Part shown: positions 45,020-54,676 of the stretch, piece by piece
Layout: each line of letters opens with the position of its first letter
Numbering within the stretch: the first letter of the stretch is position 1
NCBI GenBank assembly: GCA_963714145.1
Contig: OY970235.1
Location: 2,790,001 to 2,854,000 of the forward strand
DNA length: 64,000 nucleotides
Direction of reading: 5' to 3'
Origin: JBBWZH01 sp035544115
GTDB lineage: Bacteria > Actinomycetota > Actinomycetes > Mycobacteriales > CADCTP01
Notes under the pieces: model-generated
What the model was told of the DNA's origin: nothing
The model's input: the letters and a program-made list of their open reading frames with translations, nothing else
Databases searched by the model: none
Program-made: the position numbers and the translations under genes

Positions 45020-46153
45020 TCAGCCCTTGGAACCGGCCAACCCGGGCGCACCGGCCGACGCCTGGTACGGCGCCAGCAGGTCGTCCACCCGGCCGGTGCT
45101 GATCTCGGTGGCCAGCAGCCGGCCGAGCAGCGGGGCGAGGATCACCCCGCTGTGGCTGACCGCCTGGTAATAGCCTGGCAGGCCGGCCACGCCGCCGACG
45201 TTCGGGTACCCACCGGCCGGCAGCACCCGCCAGCCGATCCGCCGGCCCCGGACGGTGGCCCGGGCCAGCGCCGGGATGACCGCGCTGGCCCGGCGCAGCA
45301 GGTCGGCGGCCAGCTCGGCCAGGGCGACCGCGGGCACCGGGTTCGGTTCCGCGGCCAGCCGCTGGTCGACCTGCTCGGAGCGGGCCACCGCCCGCCCGGG
45401 GCCGTCCGGCCGGATGCTCACCTGGGTGCCGCCGTGCACGATGTGCCGCACCGGGTCGCCCGGCGCGGCCAGGTCGAGCAGCAGGCCGCGGCTGGAGGTC
45501 ACCGGCGCCTCCGCCCCGGCCAGCGCGGCCACCTCGGCGGCAGCGGCACCGGCCGCGTTGACCACGACGTCCGCGCCGACCCGCGCACCGCCGGCCAGCC
45601 CGACCTGCCAGCCCGGGCCGTCCGGCCGCAGCCCGATCACCCGGGAGCCGGTGCGGACCCCGGCGCCGGACCGGGTCGCCTCGGCCAGCAGCCGCCGGGT
45701 CAGCGCCGGCGCGTCCACCCACCCCTCGTCGGTGGCGTGCAGCAGCTGCCCGGCCGCCGCCGGCCCGCCGACCGGCGCGGCCAGCTCAGCGTCGACATCC
45801 GCCACGTCCCGCCAGCGCAGCGGGTAGCCCCACTCGTGCAGCTGCTCGGCGCGGCGGGCCAGCCGCTCCCGACCGTCCTCGCCGGCCCACAGGAACGAGC
45901 CGCACAGGTGCAGCCAGGGCGCGCTGCCGAGCCGCTCGGCCAGCCGGGTGTGCTCGCCGATGCCCTCGTGGTTGAGCCGGAAGTAGTGGTACGGGTCCTT
46001 GTCGAAGGCGCTCAGCCGGGCGAAGCTGTGCCCGGTCGCGCCGGAGGCCGGCTCGCCCGCGTCCAGCACCAGCACCTCGGTGCCGGCCTCGGCCAGGTGG
46101 TACGCGACCGCCGCGCCGACCACACCGGCGCCGATGACCACCGCTGAGGTCAC
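45020..46153 (-). CDS. FAD-dependent amino acid oxidase-like protein (DAO family)
   Basis: 377 residues. SAVVIGAGVVGAAVAYHLA (GxGxxG) and VLVLDAGEPASGATGHSFA bind FAD. GADVVVNAAGAAAAEVAALA and RGRRIGWRVLPAGGYPNVGG with SHSGVILAPLLGRLLATEI are the C-terminal DAO signature. It oxidises an amine or imino acid. Its GTG overlaps the stop of the PLP-enzyme gene by four bases (GTGA), so the two products are made together and probably act on the same intermediate. Confidence 0.85.
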   Translation of the reverse strand: MTSAVVIGAGVVGAAVAYHLAEAGTEVLVLDAGEPASGATGHSFARLSAFDKDPYHYFRLNHEGIGEHTRLAERLGSAPWLHLCGSFLWAGEDGRERLARRAEQLHEWGYPLRWRDVADVDAELAAPVGGPAAAGQLLHATDEGWVDAPALTRRLLAEATRSGAGVRTGSRVIGLRPDGPGWQVGLAGGARVGADVVVNAAGAAAAEVAALAGAEAPVTSSRGLLLDLAAPGDPVRHIVHGGTQVSIRPDGPGRAVARSEQVDQRLAAEPNPVPAVALAELAADLLRRASAVIPALARATVRGRRIGWRVLPAGGYPNVGGVAGLPGYYQAVSHSGVILAPLLGRLLATEISTGRVDDLLAPYQASAGAPGLAGSKG

Positions 46154-47442
46154 CGGGCCCGGCCACCCTCCAGCACCGGCTCGGCCGCGCGGTCCGGGCC
46201 CACCCGGTCGCCGACCGGCTCGGCCAGGTCCTCGGTCCACGGGATCACGTCCTGCGGTACCGGTAGCCGCGGCCGGTTGCCGCCGGTGAGGTTGACCAGG
46301 ATCGGCGCGTCCGGCTCGATCTCGCCGCGCTGCCGAGACGCGATCAGCCCGGCCACCGCGGTGGCGCTGGAGTAGCAGATCTGCAGCCCCTCCAGCTCCT
46401 CGACCAGCCGGTGCGCGGCCCGGATCTCCTCCGTCGTCACGGCCAGCACCTGCCCGCCGGTGGACCGGCAGATCGTGTTGATGTAGGGGTACGCCTGGGT
46501 CGGGTCGCCGCGCAGGATGGCTTCGGCGATCCCGGTCGGGTTCGGCACCACGTACTGCCGGTCCAAAGTGGACATACCGGCGGCGTAGGCGCGGGCCATC
46601 GGGCTGCAGGAGTCCTGCTGGACGCCGACGAACGCGGGCAGCTCGCCGAGCCGGCCCAGCGCCCGGTACTCGACCGCGCCCTTGTACGCGCCGAGCAGGC
46701 CCATCCCGCTGCTGATCGCCTGGAACACGTACCGCGGCGGCACCGGCAGCTGGTCGAACGCCTCCAGGTACGCCAGTTTCAGGCCCTCCCGCCGGGCCGG
46801 GTTGAAGAAGCCGCCCTCGAACAGCATGCCGCGCGCGGCCGAGAACCGCTTCGCGTACTCGCCGGCGGCGACGAAGTCCGAGTCGATCAGGTACGTGTGC
46901 ACGCCGGGGTGGTCGGCGTAGGTGAGCCGGGTCAGGAAGTTCGCCCCGACGAACACGTGCAGGTCGAACCCGCCGAGCAGCTCCGCGGCCCGGACGTAGG
47001 CGGTCGAGCTGTTCCCGGTCGAGGCCAGCGCCAGGCTGCGGACGCCGAGCTCGGCGAACCGGGCCAGCGCCACCGAGGCCATCCGGTCCTTTGTGGACCG
47101 GGTCGGGTTGGCCGTCTCGTCCTTCACGAACAGCGCGGACAGGCCGAGCTTGCGGCCCAGGTTCTCGGCGTGCACGCAGCCGGTGTTGCCCTCCCCGGTC
47201 CAGCGCAGCGCGGACCGGTCGCGCACCGGCAGCAGCCCGGCGTACCGCCGCAGCGGATCCGGGCTGTCCACAATGGACACACCAGCCAGGTCGTAGATGG
47301 CGTCCATCGCCCCGCCGCAGTGCCGGCAGCGCCACCGGGTCAGCACAGTGTCCGGGGCGCCGCAGAGCAGGCAGCACCACTCGTAGCCGCCGCCGTCCCC
47401 GGCCCGGCCGGCCATCAGCTGCTGGTATTTCAGCTCGAGCAT
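46150..47442 (-). CDS. PLP-dependent threonine-synthase-like enzyme with N-terminal zinc ribbon
   Basis: 430 residues. A zinc ribbon is formed by C23/C24-x2-C27 and C39-x2-C42. The fold-type II PLP core has TANPTRSTKDRMASVALARF (Schiff-base Lys118), LALASTGNSSTAYVRAAELL (phosphate-like Ser/Asn loop), QAISSGMGLLGAYKGA (glycine loop) and a C-terminal ILVNLTGGNRPRL. The family includes threonine synthase and beta-replacement enzymes; this one lacks a threonine operon context. The gene sits 15 bp after the AMP-ligase and overlaps the oxidase. Confidence 0.82.
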   Translation of the reverse strand: MLELKYQQLMAGRAGDGGGYEWCCLLCGAPDTVLTRWRCRHCGGAMDAIYDLAGVSIVDSPDPLRRYAGLLPVRDRSALRWTGEGNTGCVHAENLGRKLGLSALFVKDETANPTRSTKDRMASVALARFAELGVRSLALASTGNSSTAYVRAAELLGGFDLHVFVGANFLTRLTYADHPGVHTYLIDSDFVAAGEYAKRFSAARGMLFEGGFFNPARREGLKLAYLEAFDQLPVPPRYVFQAISSGMGLLGAYKGAVEYRALGRLGELPAFVGVQQDSCSPMARAYAAGMSTLDRQYVVPNPTGIAEAILRGDPTQAYPYINTICRSTGGQVLAVTTEEIRAAHRLVEELEGLQICYSSATAVAGLIASRQRGEIEPDAPILVNLTGGNRPRLPVPQDVIPWTEDLAEPVGDRVGPDRAAEPVLEGGRAR

Positions 47443-47457
47443 GCGGTCTCCTGGGGA

Positions 47458-49080
47458 TCAGGGTGAGATCGGGTGCGCCCGCCTGGCCAGCTCGGCGCGC
47501 ACCGCGGTCTTGTCCGGCTTGCCGGCCAGGGTGAGCGGGATGTCGGCCAGGAACGTGACGGTGCGCGGCTCGCCGAGCGGGCCGACCTTGTCCCGCACGG
47601 CGGCCCGCAGCTCCGCGGCGGTGACGGTGGCGCCGGCCCGCAGCACCACGGCGGCGTGCACGGCCTCGCCGGTGCGGGCGTCCGGCAGGCCCACGGCGGC
47701 CGCGCGGTGCACCGCCGGGTGGCTGGTCAGCGCGTCCTCGACGGTGATCGTGTAACAGTGGCTGCCGTCCACGATCACCATGTCGCGCAGCCGGTCCAGC
47801 AGGTAGAGGTAACCGTCGGCGTCCAGGTAGCCGACGTCCTGGGTGTGCGACCAGCCGTCCCGCACGGTCCGCGCGGTCAGCTCCGGCTGCCGCCAGTAGC
47901 CGGCCATCAGCAGCGGCGACCGGACGCACACCTCGCCGATCCCGCCCGGCCCGAGCACCCGGCCGGCCTCGTCCCGGATCTCGATCTCGACGTCCGGGCG
48001 CGCGCGGCCGGCCGAGCGGAGCAGCTCCGGCCGGCCGGCGCCGTGGTCGGCCGGCTCCAGCGCGGAGATCATCTTGGTCTCGGTCTGGCCGTAGCTCTGC
48101 AGCAGGATCGGGCCGAGCCGGGCCACCGCCTCGGCCACCCGGGCCGGTGCCGCCGGCGCGCTGTGCAGGATCAGCAGCCGCAGCCGGGACAGGTCCACTG
48201 TGGACAGCTCGGGGTGGTCGAGCAGCCGGTACAGCTGGGTCGGCGTCATCATCGTCGCGGTCACCGACTCGCGCTGCATCGTCCGCAGCAGCTCGCCGGG
48301 CTCGAACTCGTCCACCAGCAGGCTGGTGCCGCCGTTCAGCAGCATCGGCAGGACGCTCGGCGCGGACATCCGCAGGTACCGGCCGGGGTAGAGCATCCGG
48401 CAGTCCGGCGCGGTGAACACGGCGGTCTCGGCAGTGTCCCGGGTCGCCTCGGCGGCCCAGAACGCGGCCAGCGCACCGACCCGCTCGAACGTGAAGCAGG
48501 CCGCCTTCGGCGCCCCGGTGCTGCCACTGGTGTAGACCAGTTCGGCCGGGTCGCCGACGGCGCCGCGGGGCGGCAGCGGCTCGGCCGACTGGGCCGACGC
48601 GAGCGCCGCGAGATCCTCCGCCAGCGGGCTCGGGCCGAGCGCCAGCACCCGGCGGACCGCCCCCGCCGGCAGCTCGGCGAGCAGCTCAGCGGCCGCCCGC
48701 GCGCTGGTCGACGGGTCGAACACCAGCATCGTGGCGCCGGTGTCGGCCAGCACCCGGCGCCGCTCGGCGAGGGTCCCGGCCGGGGCGATCGCGCTGTAGT
48801 ACCCGCCCAGCAGTTGCACCGCCAGCGGGGTGAGCAGCGTGCCCGGCGTGTTCGCGGCCAGCAGCGCCACCCCGGTACCCGGCCCCACCCCGTACCCGGC
48901 CAGCGCCCGGGCCAGCCGGAACACCTCCGCCCGCGCCTCCCGGTAGGTCGTCACCCGGTCGCCCCGGACCAACGCGACCCGGTCGCCGTGCCGCTCGAAC
49001 GCCGCCAGCAGCAGCTCCAGATGCCCGGCCGCGACCCGCGGCCCCAGGGTGGCCACCCGGCCCTGCGCCATCGTCCCCAT
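47458..49080 (-). CDS. AMP-binding acyl/aminoacyl-activating ligase
   Basis: 540 residues. It has the adenylation P-loop AELVYTSGSTGAPKAACF, SYGQTETKMISALEP (A5), GWSHTQDVGYLDADGYLYLL (A7), DRLRDMVIVDGSHCYTITVE (A8) and the catalytic Lys in TLAGKPDKTAVRAEL (A10). GAGGAG lies six bases before the ATG at 49080. It activates a carboxylate as AMP ester, for CoA or another acceptor; no carrier protein is visible. First gene of the operon; the 593 bp upstream hold no convincing gene. Confidence 0.88.
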   Translation of the reverse strand: MGTMAQGRVATLGPRVAAGHLELLLAAFERHGDRVALVRGDRVTTYREARAEVFRLARALAGYGVGPGTGVALLAANTPGTLLTPLAVQLLGGYYSAIAPAGTLAERRRVLADTGATMLVFDPSTSARAAAELLAELPAGAVRRVLALGPSPLAEDLAALASAQSAEPLPPRGAVGDPAELVYTSGSTGAPKAACFTFERVGALAAFWAAEATRDTAETAVFTAPDCRMLYPGRYLRMSAPSVLPMLLNGGTSLLVDEFEPGELLRTMQRESVTATMMTPTQLYRLLDHPELSTVDLSRLRLLILHSAPAAPARVAEAVARLGPILLQSYGQTETKMISALEPADHGAGRPELLRSAGRARPDVEIEIRDEAGRVLGPGGIGEVCVRSPLLMAGYWRQPELTARTVRDGWSHTQDVGYLDADGYLYLLDRLRDMVIVDGSHCYTITVEDALTSHPAVHRAAAVGLPDARTGEAVHAAVVLRAGATVTAAELRAAVRDKVGPLGEPRTVTFLADIPLTLAGKPDKTAVRAELARRAHPISP

Positions 49081-49673
49081 CCCCGGCTCCTCGTGCGTCA
49101 GGGTGCCCACGAGCCGCCCCGCTGGCGGACATCTGGCCCAGCTCCACCCACACTCACCCCCGGCCGGACACCCGAACAACCCTCACGCCCACCCGGTAAT
49201 AGCTCGGCCGAAAGAGGGCATAACCGACCCGCGCCGGCGGAGCGGGATCCGGCGCCGGCGGCCCGGCCCGCGGCGCTCCCGCCGGACATGGCCGAGCTGG
49301 GTTCGCTGACCTCGCTGCCGGTCGGCCACCGGCGGCCGCGCTTCGAGGCGCCGCCGATGGCCTGATCAGCCGCGTCCCGGCGCCGGGACGCCGACCCGGG
49401 GCGATCGCCCTGGGTGAACCGGGGTGCCGGGGCGGCGGCGGGGCGGGCAGGGTGGCGGGATGGGCGCGGACTTCGGGTCGCCACCCTGCTCGGCCGGCTC
49501 GGCTGGTGCGGCGTCAAGCAACGTTCGGCAGGTAATCGCGGACCTCACCCGGCCGGACGAGCGAGCCGGGCTACGACGTCGACGTCTCTGGTCAGGGCAC
49601 TAGCAACCGGCGGCAGGCCGCCACCCCCGGGGACCGGGGTGGCGGGCGGCCGGGGCATCCGAGAGGATCAACG

Positions 49674-52600
49674 TTGTTGCTGCGGAACGGGGGTTTGCCG
49701 GTGGTTGGGGACGGGCGGGCGGGGGGCCGGCCAAGCGCGGAGACGCTGCGGGACGCTCGGGCCAGGTTGGGGTTGACCCAGGCCGAGCTGGGCGAGCGGA
49801 TCGGCCTGGACGAGCGCACGATCCGGAAGGCGGAGCGGGACCCGGCGTCGGTGGGCGCCGTGACCATGGGCCGGATCACCCAGGCGCTGGGCGGCGATCC
49901 GGTCGCGCCCAGCCGGCCGGGCCTGGCCGGCCTCCCCCGGCTCACCCCGCCGGCTGAGCCCGCGTCACCCGGCCCGGCGACGGGCGGCCCGGCGCCCGGC
50001 GGCCCGGCGCCGGCGGGCGGCAGCGGCGACGCCGGCCAGGCGGACCAGCGGCCGAACGGCGAGCAGGCGGCGGGCGGTCTGGCGGGTGCCCCGGACGCGC
50101 CGGGGCGGGCGGTCGGCCCGGTCGGCCGTGGCACCGACGAGCCGGCCGTCAGCACCGCGGCCGAGGCGCGCCGGCGGGCCGGGACGATGATCCGGGAGCG
50201 GCGCGAGGCGGTCGGGCACAGCGCGCGGTCGTTCGCCGCGCTAGCCGGCGTCAGCCGGACCACGCTGGCCGCGATCGAGGGCGGCGCCGGCGACCACCGG
50301 GACGACACGCTGCTGCTCGTGCTGGACCGGCTGGAGTTCGCCGGCTCCGAGCGGGACCAGCTGATCGCGCTGCTGCACGGCCTGCCGAACCCGCGCCGCT
50401 ACGCCCAGCCGGTGCGGCTGGAGGCGGCCAGCGGCGCGCTGCTCGGCCGGGACGGGGACCTGCGCCGGGTCGAGGAGCTGATCGCGACCGGCCCGCTGAC
50501 CACGATCACCGGGCCGGCCGGGGTGGGCAAGACCCGGCTGGCGCTGGAGATCGGCCGGCGCCGGGCCCGGACCGGCGAGGTGGTGCTGGTGCAGCTCGCG
50601 GCGGTGAGCGAGCCGGCGGCGGTGCCGCTGAAGATCGCGGCGCAGCTCGGCATCACCGACAGCGGCGAGGACAGTCTGGACGGGGCGATCCTGCGCCGCT
50701 GCGGCACGCTCGACCTGCTGGTGCTGGACAACCTCGAGCAGGTGGTCGAGGTGGCCCCGTTCATCGGCCGGATCGCCGAGGCGTCGCCGGGGCTGCGGGT
50801 GCTGATCACGTCCCGGGTCGCGCTCGGCCTGGGGGCGGAGCTGATCTACCCGCTGGCCCCGATCCGGGTGGCCGGCCCGGAGCCCGGCGCCGGCGGGGCC
50901 GATCCGGACGGCTACTCCCCCGCGGTCGTGCTGTTCCTCGCGCACGCGGCCCGGTACCGGCCCGGCTGGACGCCGTCCGACCGGGAGGTGGAGCTGGTCC
51001 GGGCGATCTGCACGGCGCTGGACGGGCTGCCGCTGGCGATCGAGCTGGCCGCGTCCCGGATGCGGGCGCACGACCCGAGCACGATCCTGACCAGCCTGCG
51101 GGCGCCGCTGAAGGTGCTCCGCTCGGACCGGCGCGACCTGGCCGAGCGGCACCGGGCGATGACGCTCGCGCTGGACCCGAGCTACGCGATGCTCGGCGCC
51201 GCGCCGGCCCGGCTGTTCCGGCTGCTGTCGGTGCTCGCCCCGGACTTCTCCTTCGACCTGGCCGCGGACGTGACCGGCCCGGCCGGCGCCGACTCGGTGC
51301 TGGACGACATCGAGGAGCTGGTCGCGGCGAGCCTGCTGGCGGTCCGGTTCGCCGCCGACGGCACCGCCCGGTACGGCTGGCTGAACGTGATCCGGCACTA
51401 CGCCGCCGACCTGCTGGCCGAGCTGGACGGCCCGGCGGAGGCGCAGGCCGGCTGGCAACGGTACGCGGCGAGCATGGTCGAGCTGGCCGAGCGGGCGGAG
51501 CCGGAACTGACCGGCGACGACCAGGTGGCCTGGCTGGAGCAGCTGGAGCAGCAGAACGACCACCTGCGCGCGGTGTCCGACCGGGAGTGGGCGGTCGGCG
51601 GCGACACGGCGGCCCGGCTGGCCGCGGCGATGTGGCGGTTCTGGTACATCCGCGGCCACTTCACCGAGGGCATCCAGCGGCTGCGCCGGGTGCTGTCCCG
51701 GCCCGGGCTGGCCGACCTGGCCACCCTCACCACCATCCGGCACGGCCTGGGTGCGCTGCTGTACATGCAGGGCCACGACCCGGACGAGGCGGAGGCGACC
51801 TGGCGGGCCGCGCTGGCCGGCTACCGGGAGCTCGGCGAGCGGCGGCGCGAGTCCTCGATCCTGGCCAACCTGGGGATGATGGCGCAGTACCGCGGCGAGC
51901 TGGAGCAGGCCGCGGTCGCGTTCACCGAGGCGCTCGCGGTCGCGGAGGAATCCGGCGACCCGCGGGCGATCGCGGTCGCGCTGGCCCAGCTCGCCTCGCT
52001 CGCCACCCAGCGCGGTCAGCTGGCGACCGCGATCCGGCTGACCGAGCGTGGCGTTGCCACCTTCGCCGACCTGCGCGACCGGCAGTCGTTCGCGAACATG
52101 GTCGGCAACCTGGGTGAGATCTGGTACCAGGTGGGCGACTTCGGCAAGGCCGTCGACCTGCTGGACGAGGCGTTGGCGGTGTTCGACGAGACCCGCGACC
52201 CGATCTCGCAGGGCGACGTCTACTGGCTGCTGGGCCGGATCGCGATGGAGGACGAGCGCTGGGACGAGGCCGGCCGGCGGCTGGCCGCGTCCGCCGACCT
52301 GGCCCAGCGGACCGATCAGCGCTGGGGTGTCGCCGCCTGCCAGGCGCTGCGCGCGGTGCTGGCCGCGCGGGCCGGCGACCCGTCCGCGCTGGCCCTGGTG
52401 GACGAGGCGATCAGCATGCAGCGCTCGCTGGAGCACGAGCCGGGCCTGGTCGACGCCCTGGTCGCCCGCGGCGAGGTGCTGCTGGTCCGGGGCGAGCGGA
52501 CGGCTGCCGCGCGCACCTTCGCCGAGGTGATCGAGCAGCCGGACATCAACCAGGCGATGCTGCGCAACGCCGCGATCGGACTGGCCGAGGCGTCCGAGCC

Positions 52601-52820
52601 GATCGACCCGGCCGCGGTCGAGCGGCTGACGGCCGGGCTGTGCGCCGGCGGGCACCGGCTGCCGGACTCGGCCCGGCGCCGGCTGGACCGGGTCGCCGTC
52701 CGGTCCGATAGCGGCCGGGCTCAGTCCGGTCCGGCACCGGCCGCGGCCGGCGAGCCCGGCGCCGGCCCGCTGGACCGGGTGATCGAGCTGGTCGAGAAGC
52801 AGTTCGTGATCGACAGCTGA
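49674..52820 (+). CDS. Large regulator: two HTH domains, NB-ARC ATPase, TPR array
   Basis: 1048 residues starting at a TTG that follows AGAGGA by seven bases. HTH 1 spans about 20-75 (LGLTQAELGERIGLDERTIR) and HTH 2 about 165-225 (SARSFAALAGVSRTTLAAIE), joined by a Pro/Gly linker. The NTPase has GPAGVGKTRLALEIGRR (about 280), LDLLVLDNLEQVVEV (Walker B) and LRVLITSRVALGLGAE, with LPLAIELAASRMRA. The last 450 residues are TPR-like (RESSILANLGMMAQYRGELE and others). It should couple ligand sensing to transcription; the last 100 bases overlap the convergent AAA+ gene. Target unknown. Confidence 0.86.
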   Translation: MLLRNGGLPVVGDGRAGGRPSAETLRDARARLGLTQAELGERIGLDERTIRKAERDPASVGAVTMGRITQALGGDPVAPSRPGLAGLPRLTPPAEPASPGPATGGPAPGGPAPAGGSGDAGQADQRPNGEQAAGGLAGAPDAPGRAVGPVGRGTDEPAVSTAAEARRRAGTMIRERREAVGHSARSFAALAGVSRTTLAAIEGGAGDHRDDTLLLVLDRLEFAGSERDQLIALLHGLPNPRRYAQPVRLEAASGALLGRDGDLRRVEELIATGPLTTITGPAGVGKTRLALEIGRRRARTGEVVLVQLAAVSEPAAVPLKIAAQLGITDSGEDSLDGAILRRCGTLDLLVLDNLEQVVEVAPFIGRIAEASPGLRVLITSRVALGLGAELIYPLAPIRVAGPEPGAGGADPDGYSPAVVLFLAHAARYRPGWTPSDREVELVRAICTALDGLPLAIELAASRMRAHDPSTILTSLRAPLKVLRSDRRDLAERHRAMTLALDPSYAMLGAAPARLFRLLSVLAPDFSFDLAADVTGPAGADSVLDDIEELVAASLLAVRFAADGTARYGWLNVIRHYAADLLAELDGPAEAQAGWQRYAASMVELAERAEPELTGDDQVAWLEQLEQQNDHLRAVSDREWAVGGDTAARLAAAMWRFWYIRGHFTEGIQRLRRVLSRPGLADLATLTTIRHGLGALLYMQGHDPDEAEATWRAALAGYRELGERRRESSILANLGMMAQYRGELEQAAVAFTEALAVAEESGDPRAIAVALAQLASLATQRGQLATAIRLTERGVATFADLRDRQSFANMVGNLGEIWYQVGDFGKAVDLLDEALAVFDETRDPISQGDVYWLLGRIAMEDERWDEAGRRLAASADLAQRTDQRWGVAACQALRAVLAARAGDPSALALVDEAISMQRSLEHEPGLVDALVARGEVLLVRGERTAAARTFAEVIEQPDINQAMLRNAAIGLAEASEPIDPAAVERLTAGLCAGGHRLPDSARRRLDRVAVRSDSGRAQSGPAPAAAGEPGAGPLDRVIELVEKQFVIDS

Positions 52821-54305
52821 CCCCGCCGTCCCACGCCGGCCCCCTCGTCGGCCCGGCCGGGCCCGCTGCCGGGCCTACCGTCAGGCCCGCTGCCGGGCGG
52901 GCGGTCCGGGCCGGGCGGGCGGTCCGGGTCGGGCCCGCCGCCGGGCGGGCGGTCCGGGATCAGCGCCTGGGCGGCCCGGGCGGCGTCGATCGCGGCGGCG
53001 AAGTCGTCCGGCCGGACCTCGGCGCCCGGCCAGCGCTCCAGCGTCCGCAGGCAGGCCTGGTACGCGACGGTGGCCAGCTCGCCGCCGGACAGGCCCGCGC
53101 CGAGCGTGCCGAGCGCGGCGAAGTCGAGGCCGGCCCGGCCGGGCAGCCGCGGCGGCGTGTGCCCGGCCAGGATCGCGGCGCGGGCGGCGGCGTCCGGCAG
53201 CGGGAACTCGATGTGGTCGGCGATCCGGCGCCGGAACGCCTGGTCGTAGTTGCCGGGCAGGTTGGACGCGAACAGCACCAGCCCGTCGAACGCCTGCAGC
53301 TGCATCAGCAGCACCGCCCGGGTGATGTTCAGCGCGGTGTCGTACGACTGGTGCAGCGCGGTGGCGCGGCGGCCGAGCACCGCGTCCGCCTCGTCGAACA
53401 GCAGCACCGCGGCGCGGTCCCGGGCGGCGGCGAACACCGCGGTGAGGTTCTTCGCGGTCTCCCCCGCGTACTTGGACTCCAGCTGCGCGTAGTCCACCAC
53501 CAGCAGCGGCCGGCCCAGCTCGGCGGCCAGCACCCGGGCCGCCAGCGACTTGCCCGAGCCGGACGGGCCGACCAGGTTCAGCGCCGTCCCGGTCCGGCCG
53601 GCGAACCCGGGGATCTCGTCCAGCCCCCAGGTCCGCAGCACGTCCCGGCGCTCGATGGCCCGCACGTTGCGCTGCAGCCGGGCCCGCAGCTCGGCCGGGA
53701 CGATCAGGTCGGCCCACCCCACCCCGGGCCGCTCCACCAGCTCGAACAACGGCCCCGCCGGCCCCGCCGGCTCAGCAAGCCCAGCCGGCTTAGCAAGCCC
53801 AGCCGGCTCGGCAAGCCCAGCCAGCCCAGGAAGCCCAGTCGGGCCCGGGTCGGGCGGGCTGGAACCGGGCCGGCCCGCGACCGGCGGGGCCGCGCCGGGC
53901 CGCAGCAGGTCGATGCGTAGGTCGGCCACCGGGCGGGGCAGCTGGGCCGGTTCGCCGAGCAGGCCCGCGACCAGTCTCCCGGCCGTGCGCCAGGTTCCGG
54001 TGCCCGGTCACCGAGACCCGCCGCAGCGACGTGCGGGACGGCGCGTACAGCGACTCGAACCGCAGCACCGGACCGGGTGCGTCCGGTAGCAGCGGGCCGC
54101 CCTGGCCGGCCGGTTCGTCCGCACCGTCCCGCAGCAGGACGTGCGAATAGCCGGCCAGGGCGGCCGCCGGGAGCCGGCGGCTGACGAGCGGGACGACCCC
54201 GTCCACCGGATCACTGGACAGATACAGGATCCGTGGCACCCCGTCCGCCGTCGGGTTGGTGGATTCCGCCGGCCCCCTCCGCCGGGCCGCCGGTTCCCGC
54301 CTCAC
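52721..54305 (-). CDS. AAA+ ATPase with unknown N-terminal domain, interrupted by one extra base
   Basis: 527 residues when one base is removed near 53981. The first 115 residues (PRILYLSSDPVDGVVPLVSR, SHVLLRDGADEPAG, TSLRRVSVTGHRNLAHG) are unfamiliar. Then come a Pro/Ala linker with 15-bp repeats (53765-53830) and a AAA+ core: Walker A LVGPSGSGKSLAARVL, KYAGETAKNL, Walker B AAVLLFDEADAVLG and LFASNLPGNYDQAFRRRIAD (sensor 1/arginine finger region). The frame reads through to 52721, where a low-complexity tail overlaps the convergent regulator. The GTG at 54305 overlaps the preceding stop by four bases. The repaired frame supports one protein rather than two. Confidence 0.7.
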
Positions 54306-54676
54306 CCGAGCTCCACCAGGAACGGGTCCGCGCCCACCTCGCCGGCCAGCCGCCGCCGGTCGTCCCGGGTGACCGGGAACTCCTCCTCGGCGCAGACGCC
54401 GCGCAGCAGCCGTAGCACCAGCCGCCAGCGGGCCGCCTCGTCCAGGCTGGCCTGCGCCATCGCCTGGTCCATCGCGCGCCGCACCTCGTCGCGGTGGATC
54501 AGCCGGGCGGTGCCGTGCGCCAGCACCAGGAACAGGTCGTGCAGGCGGGCGTTGCTGAGCGTCGCGCAGATCCGGTGCAGCCAGGCCGCGAGCCGGTTCA
54601 GGAACCGCTCCATGAAGTCGCTCAGCCCGCCGCGGAACTCCACCCAGCGGCGGCGCAGCCACTCGAAGAAGTTCAC
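54302..54676 (-). CDS. Hypothetical helical protein of the AAA+ operon
   Basis: 124 residues. It starts GTG-Asn-Phe-Phe-Glu-Trp (NFFEWLRRRWVEFRGGLSDF) and continues as almost pure amphipathic helix (LNRLAAWLHRICATLSNARL, DEVRRAMDQAMAQASLDEAA), ending EEEFPVTRDDRRRLAGEVGA. No signal peptide or membrane segment. Its GTG overlaps the upstream stop (GTGA) and its stop overlaps the next GTG, so it must be made in fixed ratio with both. An adaptor or regulatory subunit of the ATPase is a reasonable guess. Confidence 0.72.
   Translation of the reverse strand: MNFFEWLRRRWVEFRGGLSDFMERFLNRLAAWLHRICATLSNARLHDLFLVLAHGTARLIHRDEVRRAMDQAMAQASLDEAARWRLVLRLLRGVCAEEEFPVTRDDRRRLAGEVGADPFLVELG

Noticed and set aside
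49288..49365. Short ORF encoding MAELGSLTSLPVGHRRPRFE and a few more residues, possible RiPP precursor
   Set aside because: No ribosome binding site, no modifying enzymes nearby, and the frame upstream is open without a start.
53930..54305. Separate small gene upstream of the AAA+ ATPase
   Set aside because: Removing one base joins it in frame to the ATPase and the downstream start has no ribosome binding site, so one interrupted gene is the simpler reading.
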